A stretch of DNA of 64,000 bases from Flavobacterium sp. N502540 (GCF_025947365.1 NZ_CP110012.1:1426001-1490000); one strand, 5' to 3'; positions 16,945 through 27,209 are shown, counted from the first letter of the stretch. Numbers and translations are program-made. Notes: generated by a model not told the origin, from the sequence alone.

Positions 16945-17808
16945 TTATTTCATTACTGGTTTCACCTTGTACCCTGCTTTCTTTAACAAATTAATCACTC
17001 CATACTCTCCACCCAAATGTCCCGATCCTACAGCAAAAAACACGCTCTGCTTTTTCATCATTTCCGGCATCGTTTTTACCCAATTCATGTTTCGCTGGTC
17101 CAAGATAACTTTATTTGTCTTTTCACTCCCCATTTTTTCATCTGTTATAACATCATACAATCCATTGATATTTTCATTTTTATAAAAGGATACTGATTGA
17201 GACATTACGGAGTCATTTAGCTCCTCCAGCATCATTAGCATTTCATCATTGTTATAAGCCTTTTCCAACATCTTTTCTTGAGATTTTACCGTTTCCAGAC
17301 CACCAATTTCAATATTTCTTTTCTTTGCGTTCTCAATAAATTCCATTTCATAAAACTTAAGATCTTTACAGCCAAAACTTTTAATCGAAACCATGCTCAT
17401 TACTGCGGTCAGGCTATAAGCATCTACCTGTTTAACCGTCATTCCGATTGTTTTTTGCAGAATCAAATCCAATTTTGACAATTGTTTCGGACTCAGTCTC
17501 TTACTTAAAGGTTCTTTCCCCAATAACAATTGCTGCATATCTGCCATTTCTTTCGGGTCTGCTAAATCAATTTCCAACACTAATTCGTTTGAGGCTTCAA
17601 ATGCTTTTTTTGTCTTATCAGACAGAAAATAATCTCCTGAACAAATTGCATGAATTGTACCGTACACATAAGACGGTTTCGATAATCCGTTTCCGGTAAC
17701 TTCCCATAAAAGCGAATTTTCAAATTTTGGAGATTTGTTCTGTGCCTGTGTCGTTCCACTAAAAACGAATGCGATTACTGCAATCGCTGATGTAACTAAT
17801 TTTTTCAT
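16945..17808 (-). CDS. TraB/GumN family exported protein
   Basis: A 287-residue protein with a cleavable signal peptide (residues 1-22, ending GTTQAQ). It has the two signature motifs of the TraB/GumN family (PF01963): SYVYGTIH near residues 46-53 and AVGSGHLGG near 259-266, which carry the conserved glycines and histidines of a fold related to the Tiki/EreA metal-dependent hydrolases. The biochemical activity in bacteria is not established. It is first in a unit with the ECF sigma gene and its membrane partner. Its leader is a repeat tract with no G in the mRNA (see 17811-17884). Confidence 0.85.
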   Translation of the reverse strand: MKKLVTSAIAVIAFVFSGTTQAQNKSPKFENSLLWEVTGNGLSKPSYVYGTIHAICSGDYFLSDKTKKAFEASNELVLEIDLADPKEMADMQQLLLGKEPLSKRLSPKQLSKLDLILQKTIGMTVKQVDAYSLTAVMSMVSIKSFGCKDLKFYEMEFIENAKKRNIEIGGLETVKSQEKMLEKAYNNDEMLMMLEELNDSVMSQSVSFYKNENINGLYDVITDEKMGSEKTNKVILDQRNMNWVKTMPEMMKKQSVFFAVGSGHLGGEYGVINLLKKAGYKVKPVMK

Positions 17809-17810
17809 TT

Positions 17811-17884
17811 TGTTGATTGATTTAATGATTGATGATGATTTGATTGATGATGTTTTGATTGATTGTTTTTTGATTGATGATTGA
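17811..17884. repeat. GATTGAT repeat tract in the TraB leader
   Basis: Five GATTGAT copies start at 17815, 17827, 17842, 17857 and 17872; the last four are spaced exactly 15 bp. The plus strand has no C from about 17809 to 17889, so the leader RNA made from the minus strand has no G and should be unstructured. Confidence 0.85.
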
Positions 17885-17891
17885 ATAGGTA

Positions 17892-18089
17892 CTATGATTT
17901 AGTATATTTTTTTCTTTGCCAGGAAGCCATTGAAGCAACAAAGAGGCAGATCATAACTAAGAGCAATCCCTTATTTGGTTTGTCTAAAATAAATTGATTT
18001 ACTAAAGCATATCCCAGTCCTACTGAAGCGGCAAAGACAAATACGAAATTGAATACTTTTTCGGTAACTGATGTTGAAGTTGTTTTCAT
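17892..18089 (-). CDS. Small two-helix membrane protein (65 aa)
   Basis: Unrecognised 65-residue protein with two hydrophobic segments (about 12-32 and 41-57), a short charged loop (LDKPNKG) and a basic C-terminus (WQRKKYTKS). It sits upstream of the TraB-sigma genes on the same strand, 83 bp away across the repeat tract, so it may be the first gene of that unit. Its hydropathy pattern and its own ATG support a real gene rather than a chance frame. Function unknown. Confidence 0.6.
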   Translation of the reverse strand: MKTTSTSVTEKVFNFVFVFAASVGLGYALVNQFILDKPNKGLLLVMICLFVASMASWQRKKYTKS

Positions 18090-18224
18090 AATTGTTTTGG
18101 TTTATTTGATTACGACTCGTAAGTAACCAAACATTCAAAACGTTACAAAAATTTTTAAACTTTTTTATAGAAGCCCATAAACAAAGGGCTGACAGGAGTG
18201 CGTTTTTAAAATTAAATTATGAAA

Positions 18225-18700
18225 AGCCCACAGATCGAACGGATTTTACTGTTCTTCACGGATTTTTCATATATAACTTTCTATTGTTTGTGTAAACTAA
18301 TCTTTTGAACTCAGGGGTTTCGCCAAAATTCAAAACCAATCCAACTTCAATTTTAGTCGCTTTTAAATAATTCATTAATTGAGCAACATGCGAACCAATA
18401 AGACATTCACACGCTTTTAGCTCTACAATTATGGTATCTTCTATTAATAAATCGGCATAGAATTCACCAACTAATTGATTTTTAAAATATACTTTTATCT
18501 GTTTTTGAGCCTCGACTTTGTAACCTTGCGATATCAATTCAAAATACATTGCATTCTGATAGACTTTTTCCAGAAATCCATAACCGAGCTGATTATAAAC
18601 TTCATAGAATACTTGCAAAATAGGTTTAGATATTTCTTTATGTAATAAATCAGTCATAATTGCCCGTGTGAATCCGTTAAATCCGTTTCATCCGTGGGCT
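18225..18700. mobile_element. Candidate TIR-bounded unit carrying a GxxExxY gene
   Basis: The 22-bp ends 18225-18246 and 18679-18700 are inverted repeats matching at 19 of 22 positions; both begin AGCCCAC when read inward, and weaker similarity (ACGGATTT, then CACGG) extends about 40 bp inward. The only gene inside is the GxxExxY gene on the minus strand. The outer right end supplies the last two bases of the TAG stop of bioF. AAA flanks both ends, too short to call a target-site duplication. No transposase is present, so any movement would be in trans or by another mechanism. Confidence 0.6.
18256..18657 (-). CDS. GxxExxY protein (PDDEXK_3-like)
   Basis: A 133-residue cytoplasmic protein with the name-giving motif G27-F-L-E30-K-V-Y33 and, further on, Asp69 with E79-L-K81 (GEFYADLLIEDTIIVELKA). 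This spacing fits the PD-(D/E)XK nuclease superfamily, to which the GxxExxY family (PF13366) belongs. Biochemical function is not established. The gene is bounded by inverted repeats and lies immediately downstream of bioF, where it interrupts an otherwise metabolic cluster. Being short, self-contained and flanked by repeats, it looks like a recent cassette. Nuclease activity is inference from the motif. Confidence 0.9.
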   Translation of the reverse strand: MTDLLHKEISKPILQVFYEVYNQLGYGFLEKVYQNAMYFELISQGYKVEAQKQIKVYFKNQLVGEFYADLLIEDTIIVELKACECLIGSHVAQLMNYLKATKIEVGLVLNFGETPEFKRLVYTNNRKLYMKNP

Positions 18701-19835
18701 AAAATACGAAATTTCCTAACAATTCCAAAAGTTCATTAATCTCTTTTTCTGAGTTGTAACTATGAATACAAAAACGCAAACGTTCCTGACCTTCCGGAAC
18801 GGTTGGAGAAAGTATCGGTTTTACATCGAATCCTTTACCCTGAAGCTGTTCTGCGAGGCGTTTTACATTTTCGTTTCCCGGAACAATAGCCGACTGTATT
18901 GCCGACTTACTCCGAACAAACATTGGCTTTAGCCCTAATAGTTTTTTGTGCTGATTGAAAAACACGATATTACTGCGTAACTTTTCAATGGTTGCTTTCT
19001 CTGCTTCCAATTGTTTGTACGCTATAAGAATTGTCGCAACAGAATGAGGCGACAAACCTGTAGTATAAATGAAGCTTCTGGCGAAATTTACCAGATATTC
19101 TTTAAGAGGTATACTTCCCAAAACTACAGCACCATGGCATCCTAAACCCTTTCCGAAAGTCATAATTCGGGCAAAAATTCTATGGTGTAATTTTAAATAT
19201 TGTATCAAACCTTCTCCTTTTTCTCCAAATACGCCTAAAGTATGTGCTTCATCAACTACCAGATAACAATTGTACTTCTCAGACAAGACTACTAATTCCT
19301 CTAAATTTGGACTATCCCCATCCATAGAAAAAACCGTTTCGGTAACAATATAAACCGTAGTATCCGGAAATTTCTGAATGAGACGTTCCAGATCTTCAAA
19401 ATCATTGTGATTGAATTTATATGATTTTGCATTAGACATAGTGATGCCATCCCGAATAGAAGCATGACTTAATTCATCATACAATATAACATCATTTCGT
19501 TGCGGTACAGCACTAAAAAAACCAACATTGGCATCGTAACCCGAATTAAAGATTAATGCCGATTCAGCGTCATGAAATTCCGCAATAAACGTTTCTGTTA
19601 TTTGATATAAAGAATGATTCCCTGAAATCAATCGCGATCCGGTGGCGCCGTTTTGAAAAATTTCGTTTTCCAGCAAATAAGCATGAGTATGCTTAAAAAT
19701 AGATTCTGATTTTGAAAAACCTATATAATCGTTAGACGAAAAATCTATTCGGTTACTAAAAACCGGTAATTTTCTAAGCGAATTATTTTGCTTTCGTATC
19801 TCTAATTTCTGATTCAGGTTCTCCGGTAATTTCAT
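18699..19835 (-). CDS. bioF: 8-amino-7-oxononanoate synthase
   Basis: PLP enzyme that condenses pimeloyl-ACP (or CoA) with alanine, the first committed step of biotin ring assembly. It has 378 residues. Family motifs are FSSNDYIGFSKS, GATGSRLISGNH, ALIFNSGYDAN, DELSHASIRDG, VDEAHTLGVFG and the PLP lysine near residue 229 in MTFGKGLGCHG. An aminolevulinate synthase-type relative is the alternative, but bioA and bioD nearby favour BioF. Its TAG stop codon overlaps the end of the repeat-bounded GxxExxY unit, and about 3 kb of unrelated genes separate it from bioD. Confidence 0.92.
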   Translation of the reverse strand: MKLPENLNQKLEIRKQNNSLRKLPVFSNRIDFSSNDYIGFSKSESIFKHTHAYLLENEIFQNGATGSRLISGNHSLYQITETFIAEFHDAESALIFNSGYDANVGFFSAVPQRNDVILYDELSHASIRDGITMSNAKSYKFNHNDFEDLERLIQKFPDTTVYIVTETVFSMDGDSPNLEELVVLSEKYNCYLVVDEAHTLGVFGEKGEGLIQYLKLHHRIFARIMTFGKGLGCHGAVVLGSIPLKEYLVNFARSFIYTTGLSPHSVATILIAYKQLEAEKATIEKLRSNIVFFNQHKKLLGLKPMFVRSKSAIQSAIVPGNENVKRLAEQLQGKGFDVKPILSPTVPEGQERLRFCIHSYNSEKEINELLELLGNFVF

Positions 19836-19972
19836 AAAAGCAAAGTTATAAAATTGATTCTAAAATAAACTATTGCATTGCTTTCATAAGCCCGATTAGA
19901 GATAATCATTTAAATTATACTCTTCGAATACAATATCTTCCGGCAATCAAAAAGCAAAAATTAGAGCATAAA

Positions 19973-20002
19973 AAAAAGACTCCAATTACTTGAAGTCTTT
20001 TT
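19973..20002 (-). terminator. Terminator of atpD-atpC
   Basis: AAAAAGACT (19973-19981) and AGTCTTTTT (19994-20002) form a perfect 9-bp stem with a 12-nt loop and an A/T run on each side, 20 bp after the end of atpC. Confidence 0.8.
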
Positions 20003-20022
20003 GTATTTATTCCGAAATTGCT

Positions 20023-20304
20023 TTAGTCAACTAAAACAATTACTTTATTATCTTTCATTTCAACAGTACCTGATGCAATCTCTAATGTATAAGTTTGCTC
20101 GTTTACTTTCGTGAATTTACTCGCTACATCTTTAGAAAAATTAAACTTTGCAGAAGCAATTTTAACAGTTCCTTTTTCTAAAATAGAGACAATAGGAGCG
20201 TGATTATTCAATATTTGGAAGCTTCCGTCAACTCCAGGTAATGTTACTGATGTAACTTCTCCTGAAAATAATTTTGCTTCTGGTGATACTATATCTAAAA
20301 TCAT
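20023..20304 (-). CDS. atpC: F1 ATP synthase epsilon subunit, short form
   Basis: Epsilon subunit of the rotor stalk of F1Fo ATP synthase. At 93 residues it covers only the N-terminal beta-sandwich domain (MILDIVSPEAKLFSGEV.SVTLPGVDGSFQILNNHAPIVS.L) and lacks the C-terminal helical hairpin that inhibits ATP hydrolysis in E. coli and Bacillus. This short form is common in Bacteroidota. It follows atpD by 81 bp on the same strand, with an inverted repeat in the gap. The other ATP synthase genes are elsewhere, as is usual for the phylum. Confidence 0.95.
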   Translation of the reverse strand: MILDIVSPEAKLFSGEVTSVTLPGVDGSFQILNNHAPIVSILEKGTVKIASAKFNFSKDVASKFTKVNEQTYTLEIASGTVEMKDNKVIVLVD

Positions 20305-20314
20305 TTTTTTTTAG

Positions 20315-20373
20315 TTATGAGTTATAAGTTATGAGTTATAAAGAGCAGATACTCTATAATTTATAACTCATAA
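20315..20373. repeat. Stem-loop repeat between atpD and atpC
   Basis: TTATGAGTTATAA occurs twice in a row (20315-20327 and 20329-20341), then its inverse TTATAACTCATAA at 20361-20373. Either copy can pair with the inverse, making two alternative hairpins in the atpD-atpC transcript. Confidence 0.75.
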
Positions 20374-20385
20374 TTCATAATTATA

Positions 20386-21900
<1,515 letters not shown>

Positions 21901-21958
21901 TTATGTATTTATTAAATAGCTATTTAGGTTTATCGAAAATACCTCTTTTTTCAGAGCG

Positions 21959-21988
21959 CAAAGATAAATTTTTAAAATATAAAATCAA
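21959..21988 (-). promoter_or_regulatory. Promoter of atpD-atpC
   Basis: On the minus strand: TTG (21986-21988), 19-bp spacer, TATCTTTG (21959-21966), an excellent Bacteroidota housekeeping promoter. It gives a leader of about 55 nt. Confidence 0.7.
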
Positions 21989-22080
21989 TATTTTTTTTAT
22001 AAAAAATACTACGATTTTGTTTGATTCTTAAAAGTCAGCCCTCAAATACCGAAAATAGCATTTTTTAACTGCATAAAAAA

Positions 22081-22108
22081 AGCCACTGCGTTCTTAAAGC
22101 AAGTGGCT
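22081..22108 (-). terminator. Terminator of the SGNH-hydrolase gene
   Basis: AGCCACT (22081-22087) pairs with AGTGGCT (22102-22108), with a long A-run on the plus strand before it that becomes a T-run on the minus transcript. It lies 20 bp after the stop at 22129. Confidence 0.75.
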
Positions 22109-22128
22109 GTTTTATAAAAAAATAAATC

Positions 22129-23655
22129 TTAATTTATAACTTTAGGATAAAGTGTCTGGTAATTCCCCACATCTACTCCTTTTAGATTTGAACCGTATTT
22201 TGCATTAATGGACTCCATAAATTTATTGGCAATAAATGCATAACCTCTAGCGGAAGGATGAACACCATCCAGAGAAAATACTCCTCCGAAAACAAATGCG
22301 CTTGTCAAAGTATAGCCATTGACAGAAATACCATTTGCAGTAGACAACTGTTTCATCAATCCGTCGGCATCTACTAATGCCAGACCGTTTGCTTCCTGAG
22401 CCGCTTTAATGGTTAAATTATAGGCCGCAGTAGCGTTTTTGATCTCCGTTATCTCTGCTGGAATTAAAACATACTTATCTTGTAACGGATACGTAATCCC
22501 GAATTTATCCAATGGAGCTGGAGGCGCCATTCCAATTCCTGAGTTTGCTGCTGTAGGTGCTGTACCAATCGCTGCTCTAGTACTCAAAAGTACTAAGTCG
22601 GTAGTCCTGGCCTGACGTGCCTGGCCAAAAACGGTACCATAAAAAGCTGCTGTCTGTGCACCTACTGAAGGCGTAAGCACAGCAGTAAGCTGAGCAGATA
22701 AATTGGTAAGGGTTTCATCTTTTATCAATAAAGGATTTGCTGCGGTTAGCGATAGTAAATCAATTCTATCCGTAACTCCAAGATAATTTAAGGCGCTTTT
22801 CAACGGACCGTATAATTGTGTATTAAGTGCATTGATTGTTGCTGTTCCAACAGCTGTACTCCCAGCACCCAGAAGAGAAACTGTTAACGGGTTGTAAGGA
22901 ACTGTTGTAAAGTGCGGCAAGGTACTAATGTCCGGTAAATTGGCCACAACACCTTTTCTACCGTTCTTAGACAATTCTGTTGCCAGGTTTTTATAAGCAG
23001 CATCAAAAGTAGCCGGATCTGTAATTGGGTTTGTTCCGTCTCCTCCAGATGTCGCATAACCTAAAACATCATTACCCCCAATCCATAAAGAGAAAAAAGT
23101 AGGATTCTGTGCCAAAGCGTCACCTAAAACCGTTGCCGAAGGCGAAGAAGCAATCCTTCCGAAATAAGGATTAGCACTCGCATAACCAGCCAGCGCCAAA
23201 TGTGTTGCTTTTGCTCCTGGAATACCCATATTACTGAAAGCCCCAGTTAAACGCGCACTAATATCAGTACCCGAAACACCACTAACAGGAACCGGAGTAC
23301 TTGTTGACACATCTAAATACAATCTAACTCCTAAACTAGGTACCTGAACACCACCAGAGGAAAACCCTCCAATATTATCAGTCATAAAAGGAGTCGTAAA
23401 AGTACCGCCGCCTATCAATGCAAACTGTTGTGCCAAAATATTAGGGTATGCATTGGTCTGACCCGCCTTAAACAAAGCATTATCTGAAAAACCTGCTGCG
23501 AAAGAATCTCCCAACGCAACATATTTTGAAAAATTCGCCTGCCCCGAAGTTAACGGCTGCCCATCAGACGAATCTGATACCGTTACCGCATCATCACTAT
23601 TACAAGCCATAAAGGTTACTGAAACCAAAAACAGCCATTTTAAATTTTTTACCAT
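22129..23655 (-). CDS. SGNH/GDSL-family hydrolase lipoprotein
   Basis: A 508-residue lipoprotein: a hydrophobic leader ends in the lipobox FMAC with Cys18. SGNH blocks are clear: YVALGDSFAAG (Ser51 nucleophile, block I), LWIGGNDVLGY (the Asn of block III) and LDGVHPSARGY (Asp and His of block V). The protein is longer than typical GDSL esterases because of an insert between blocks III and V. It is probably an envelope esterase or lipase. The gene follows a TonB-dependent receptor by 86 bp on the same strand, which suggests that the pair takes up or processes an ester-containing compound; the substrate is not evident. Confidence 0.88.
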   Translation of the reverse strand: MVKNLKWLFLVSVTFMACNSDDAVTVSDSSDGQPLTSGQANFSKYVALGDSFAAGFSDNALFKAGQTNAYPNILAQQFALIGGGTFTTPFMTDNIGGFSSGGVQVPSLGVRLYLDVSTSTPVPVSGVSGTDISARLTGAFSNMGIPGAKATHLALAGYASANPYFGRIASSPSATVLGDALAQNPTFFSLWIGGNDVLGYATSGGDGTNPITDPATFDAAYKNLATELSKNGRKGVVANLPDISTLPHFTTVPYNPLTVSLLGAGSTAVGTATINALNTQLYGPLKSALNYLGVTDRIDLLSLTAANPLLIKDETLTNLSAQLTAVLTPSVGAQTAAFYGTVFGQARQARTTDLVLLSTRAAIGTAPTAANSGIGMAPPAPLDKFGITYPLQDKYVLIPAEITEIKNATAAYNLTIKAAQEANGLALVDADGLMKQLSTANGISVNGYTLTSAFVFGGVFSLDGVHPSARGYAFIANKFMESINAKYGSNLKGVDVGNYQTLYPKVIN

Positions 23656-23741
23656 GATCTACTATATTTTTATAATTATCCTTTTCTGAACGTTGCATCC
23701 GGAAAAGCGAATAAAAGTTTTGTTTCGTCTATTATCCCAAA

Positions 23742-26573
23742 TTACGGATTGATCGTCCAGGAAACAAAATATTGCTGACCGATATATCCCGCACCAAGTA
23801 CCTGAGCATATTCTTTTCCTCCAATATTCGAAGCTCCTAATTTGAAAAGTGATTTTAATTTCGGAAGTCCGTAATTAATCTGCGCATCAATTACAGTTGC
23901 TGCCTTAATTATACCATCTGCAAAAGTTGATTCCCATTTGTACTCACTATTCCATCTTCCGCTTACATTGAATCCGAAGTTCTCAAACAATTTATCATTT
24001 CCAAGAGATACTTTAACTCTGTGTTTTGGTGTATTGAACCCAGCTTCAAAACTTGGATCTTTTGCCTGATCAAAATCAAACTGAGCATAGTTATAATTTA
24101 CTCCCAATTCAAAATTAGCAATCACTTTTTTAGAAAGCCCAACTCCAAATCCGAACGATTTGATTTCAACATCTGTATTGGTATACAACTGGTACGCTCT
24201 GATGTTTCCATTCTGAAGTGCATGAACGGTTTGAACACCCGGATCTGTAGCTCCTTTGGTAAGATCAGGAGAGTCTTGTGCTGTACCATAAAAAGGCGCC
24301 GCAACATTTAAATTTCCAATAAAATGATTGTAAATATTGTAATAAGCATTAAGATCTACTGAAACATCATTGATAAAAGAACGATACCCCAACTCAAATG
24401 CTTTAACCTCTTCTGGTCTTACATAATTTATATTTGTTTTTCTTAAAAGTTTCGCCGCAGCTATAGGATCGGTTCCTGCCAAAGCAGCAAAAGCAGCTAC
24501 AGAACTTGCCGTATACGAATTATTATAAGCATTCACTCCAGTCATTACAACAGTAGTACCTCCAGCAAAAGCCTGACCTGCAATTGTTGAAACAGGCAAT
24601 GTCTCCGTATAACGCGATAAGTTGTCCGGAGCAGAACCAATTAACACCGCGTTCCCAATATTAAAACCAATATATTGATCCTGTGTAGACGGGTTTCTAA
24701 AACCGGTTTGGAACGAAGCTCTGAAATTATGATTCTTTTTCTCCCCTCCGGAATATACGAAAGAGACTCTAGGCGAAAAGTTACCATCGAAATTTTTTGA
24801 TTTATCATAACGAATAGATCCTGTAAATTTCAATCTTTCATCCAAAAACTTTTTCATTACTTGTGTGTACGCACCATATTCTGTATAATTGATACCACTA
24901 TTCCCATCAGTATAGATTCTTCCGTGAGAATTTAACTCATACAATCGGAATGATCCACCTACCTGAATTTCGGCAAATTTTATCAAATCTTTAAAGTTAT
25001 AGTTGGCATCTGAATGATAAATCTTTGAATTATCTACCAGTTTCGAACCCGTAAGTACGCTTTCATCAGCAATTACCTGATCGAATGCGTTCTTAAACGC
25101 TGCTGTACCCGGTAAGAAGCGACCTGTATCTGCTGTAGTTCTACCTGCTGCATGTGCCTGCTCAGGAGTTGCCCCACCTAAAGTAGCCTGAACATAAGCC
25201 CCTGCATACTGACCGAACCAAGTCTTATCATCTTTCCACTTTCTATTGATATTAATACCGGTAAAGCCCATATCATAAGAATCCCCTCCATCTTCTGTTG
25301 TCATATATCCTCTCGCAAAGAAATTTTTTCCCTTGAACTCAATTTTATGCTGCTGCATAGCAAAGTTATTCAGGTAATACCTGTTAGCCCCTTGGTAAAC
25401 GGCATTTCCGAAACCAAATTTACTTTGCCAGATAATTTCCAAACGCTCATCGCCAAAAGGTCTTCCATGAAAAGAGAAGTCAATTTTAGTATTTCCGGCT
25501 TTATTATTAGTCAGATCGACTTCATTATAACCCGTTCTGCTGACATTTTTACTAGGCAATAAATTTACTGCCGAAGCAGGAATAATCCCTAAAGCCGCCA
25601 ATGACTGTCCAACACCTTTTAAATTAGTTGAAACTTCATCACCATAAACGTTAATTCCATCATAATTGATATTACTTCTGTCAATTCCAGGAATTGTTTT
25701 ATCGTTGTAATTTGTAGCATACCAATCGGTAGCCTCCATATAAGTAAAGTTTGCTTTTGCGGCAAAATATTTATTAAACGCATGCGCAAATCGCATCCCA
25801 AAATCGTAGTAATTATTTGTACCGGCAGCTTTCTGTGAAGTTACTCCATATTTAAAATAGGCTGATGCTCCCTGATAGGCAAACGGACTCTTACTGTTCA
25901 TGAACATAATTCCGTTAAAAGCATTTGCTCCGTATAATGCAGAAGAGGCACCCGGCAACAGCTCAACACTCTGAACATCAATTTCCGAAATACCAATCAT
26001 ATTCCCCAATACAAAGTTCAAAAGCGGAGAAGAGTTATCCATACCATCAACCAACTGCATGAAACGGGTATTGGCTACCGTTGCAAAACCTCTGGTATTG
26101 ATTGATTTAAAAGACATACTACTGGTATTCATCTGTACCTCTTTTAAATTTTCCAGACCATCGTAAAAAGAAGGAGAGGCGGTTTTCTTAATATCAACGA
26201 TTCCCATTCTTTCAATAGTTACCGGAGATTCAAGCACTCTTTCAGGAGTTCTGGAAGCAGAAACCACAATTTCATTCAATTTCGTTTCCTCATCTTTTAA
26301 AATCACATTTATTTTTTGATTTGCAGCGGTGACATTAATCGTTTTAGACTCGAAACCTACAGCCGAAACCTTAATTGAAAAAGGCAGCTTAGCCGAAGTG
26401 CTTAATTTAAATGTACCATCAAAATCGGTAGAAGCACCGTTTGAACTTCCAGCTACGACAATATTCGCTCCGGGAATAGGCTGTTTACTGCCATCAGTCA
26501 CAGAACCGCTAATTGAATTCTGCGCAAAAGATATTCCGCTGAAAAACAACATAATTAATAAATAGACTCTCAT
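23742..26573 (-). CDS. TonB-dependent outer-membrane receptor
   Basis: A 943-residue outer-membrane protein. Signal peptide 1-17, then a CarboxypepD_reg-like beta domain (SISGSVTDGSKQPIPGANIVV), a plug domain (KEVQMNTSSMSFKSINTRGF, SVELLPGASSALYGANAFNGI) and a long beta barrel whose last strand ends QQYFVSWTINP. There is no SusD partner, so it is not a classical glycan receptor. It is followed by an SGNH-hydrolase lipoprotein on the same strand. The transported ligand cannot be told. A DNA tract rich in AT lies upstream, without an exact -7 match. Confidence 0.93.
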   Translation of the reverse strand: MRVYLLIMLFFSGISFAQNSISGSVTDGSKQPIPGANIVVAGSSNGASTDFDGTFKLSTSAKLPFSIKVSAVGFESKTINVTAANQKINVILKDEETKLNEIVVSASRTPERVLESPVTIERMGIVDIKKTASPSFYDGLENLKEVQMNTSSMSFKSINTRGFATVANTRFMQLVDGMDNSSPLLNFVLGNMIGISEIDVQSVELLPGASSALYGANAFNGIMFMNSKSPFAYQGASAYFKYGVTSQKAAGTNNYYDFGMRFAHAFNKYFAAKANFTYMEATDWYATNYNDKTIPGIDRSNINYDGINVYGDEVSTNLKGVGQSLAALGIIPASAVNLLPSKNVSRTGYNEVDLTNNKAGNTKIDFSFHGRPFGDERLEIIWQSKFGFGNAVYQGANRYYLNNFAMQQHKIEFKGKNFFARGYMTTEDGGDSYDMGFTGININRKWKDDKTWFGQYAGAYVQATLGGATPEQAHAAGRTTADTGRFLPGTAAFKNAFDQVIADESVLTGSKLVDNSKIYHSDANYNFKDLIKFAEIQVGGSFRLYELNSHGRIYTDGNSGINYTEYGAYTQVMKKFLDERLKFTGSIRYDKSKNFDGNFSPRVSFVYSGGEKKNHNFRASFQTGFRNPSTQDQYIGFNIGNAVLIGSAPDNLSRYTETLPVSTIAGQAFAGGTTVVMTGVNAYNNSYTASSVAAFAALAGTDPIAAAKLLRKTNINYVRPEEVKAFELGYRSFINDVSVDLNAYYNIYNHFIGNLNVAAPFYGTAQDSPDLTKGATDPGVQTVHALQNGNIRAYQLYTNTDVEIKSFGFGVGLSKKVIANFELGVNYNYAQFDFDQAKDPSFEAGFNTPKHRVKVSLGNDKLFENFGFNVSGRWNSEYKWESTFADGIIKAATVIDAQINYGLPKLKSLFKLGASNIGGKEYAQVLGAGYIGQQYFVSWTINP

Positions 26574-26884
26574 TTGGTTAGTTTTTGGTTAATTTTTGTT
26601 TAGTTTCTATTTTGTTTATACTACCAAAATACAAATAATTTTAATATGTATAAAAAAATGTTAAAAAAAATAAATATTCGATACAAAATTTGTTACAATA
26701 TTAACTATTTGATAATTGATTTTATTAAATTAAACTCAAAGATCAAACTTGTAAAACCCTAAATACTATGCGTACATATTATTTTAAAGCGAAAAAATGA
26801 GGATTTAATAAAAATACACCGACCATAAAAAAAATATGACAATTAAAACGGCAAGTCTAAATATCTTCGAAGATTTAACAAATG

Positions 26885-27110
26885 CTATTTCATAATCCCT
26901 CTTTCAAATGAGTTACAAATTTCTACAGATTTTATTGGTCTTCTGCTAACAATCAAAACTTCTCCTTTTTTCACGAAATCAATTGAACAACAATTGCCCC
27001 ACATGACCATATCACTTGTCGCAAATCAAATCATCAGAAAAGTACAAATGCTCCGGGTTATTAAAATGGTATTCACGATCCCTGAAACATCTCGCAGATC
27101 TGCTTAACAT
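26885..27110 (-). pseudogene. Possible frameshifted small Cys-containing gene
   Basis: Two abutting minus-strand frames read like one protein. The first starts at 27110 (MLSRSARCFRDREY...) and stops at 27012; the second, one frame over, runs from 27010 to 26885 (MVMWGNCCSIDFVKKGEVLI...). Removing one base near 27012 would fuse them into about 75 residues with ICDK..MVMWGNCC. The composition looks protein-like, but the stretch is short and could be chance. Confidence 0.3.
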
Positions 27111-27209
27111 GAATGGAAATCCTATATTTTATCGCAACTTTTTTACAAATATACATTTTATAACCTAAACCCTACAAAATTTGTGTTAAAAAAAATAATT
27201 CTACGCCAA

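Noticed and set aside
20315..20373. Terminator between atpD and atpC
   Set aside because: The hairpins are AT-rich and lack a U-tract in the right place; a clear terminator follows atpC, so both genes are read as one transcript.
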